Below are positions 40,014 to 40,614 of a stretch of DNA of 40,614 bases, piece after piece. The stretch lies in NCBI GenBank assembly GCA_021807265.1, contig JAKAPH010000005.1, positions 1 to 40,614 of the forward strand, written 5' to 3'. The notes under the pieces are model-generated. The model did no database searches, was not told the origin of the DNA, and saw only the letters and a list, made by a program, of their open reading frames with translations. Position 1 is the first letter of the stretch. Every line of letters begins with the position of its first letter. Origin of the DNA: Actinomycetes bacterium. GTDB lineage: Bacteria; Actinomycetota; Acidimicrobiia; Acidimicrobiales; RAAP-2. The translations under genes and the position numbers were made by a program.

Positions 40014-40614
40014 GACGCCGCCCGGTCACGCAAGAGCCGCGCGACGCCTTCGTGCCAGTCCGGCAACGCCGCCCAGCGCGAACGCCACTTGGCCGTGACC
40101 AGGTCGCTGCGCCGGGGGCGCGTCGCGAGCGGCGCCGGCGACAGTTCGGCGGTCGTGATCGGCGTCGCGAACTCATCGCCGCGCCCGAGCTCGCGTCCGA
40201 CGAAGCGGGCCAGGTCAAACCAGGTCGTCGTTCCCTCGTTGGCGACGTGCCACACGCCGCCGGGCCGCTCACGCACCACCGTCACGAGTGCCCGCGCGAG
40301 GTCAGCCGCGCAGGTCACCGTGCCAGTCTGGTCGTCCACGAAACGTACCGTCGACCCGCTCGTCGCGCGGTTGGCGATGACGTGCACGACGCTCTTGCCA
40401 CGCACGCCCATGACCCACGACGTTCGAACGATGGTGTCTTGCACCCGGCAGCGCTGTTCGCCGGCCCACTTCGACGCTCCGTAGACACCCTGGGGGTTCG
40501 GGACATCGTCTTCCCGGTAGCCCGACCCCTTCTCCCCGTCAAAGACGTAGTCGGTGGAGATCGTCACGAAGTGCGCCCCGAGCGCGGCGCACGCCTCCGA
40601 GAGCAAACCCGTCG
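40010..40614 (-). CDS. dTDP-4-dehydrorhamnose reductase (RmlD-like), N-terminus beyond window
   Basis: FVTISTDYVFDGEKGSGYREDDVPNPQGVYGASKWAGEQ (YxxxK), FVDDQTGTVTCAADLARALV, GVWHVANEGTTTWFDLARFVGRELG; open at right edge. Confidence 0.88.
   Translation of the reverse strand, partial: TGLLSEACAALGAHFVTISTDYVFDGEKGSGYREDDVPNPQGVYGASKWAGEQRCRVQDTIVRTSWVMGVRGKSVVHVIANRATSGSTVRFVDDQTGTVTCAADLARALVTVVRERPGGVWHVANEGTTTWFDLARFVGRELGRGDEFATPITTAELSPAPLATRPRRSDLVTAKWRSRWAALPDWHEGVARLLRDRAAS

Overview
High-GC actinobacterial chromosomal segment. Gene content and neighbourhoods look Acidimicrobiia-like, but that taxonomic guess is inference. I support 31 protein-coding genes (two cut by the window edges), and no rRNA, tRNA, CRISPR array or transposase. 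Most genes are housekeeping or metabolic: a MurF-like ligase, UvrD-like helicase, GlcD-like oxidase, TPP enzyme, Xth, FabZ, Kgd, Dxs, MsrB, FtsEX, RF2, SecA, MoaC, CofC, RNase HII and RmlD/rhamnosyltransferase. An oligopeptide-type ABC transporter locus (14.3-23.7 kb) carries two paralogous substrate-binding proteins on opposite strands. Less ordinary signals: (i) a minimal MobF/TrwC-type relaxase without a helicase domain, convergent and overlapping with a VirD4/TraG-like ATPase that lacks TM segments. There is no other conjugation gene, and the relaxase sits directly downstream of a fused PafBC-type double WYL regulator. (ii) A recurrent TANNNT-N6-GTG/ATG arrangement at about ten gene starts, indicating leaderless transcription. 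(iii) A NYN-RNase / basic low-complexity linker / S1-like protein. (iv) A stand-alone KAAPAK-repeat histone H1-like protein. (v) Substrate-binding proteins with no lipobox but with paired cysteines that covary between the paralogs. Family assignments come from reading motifs in the translations; no database search was run.
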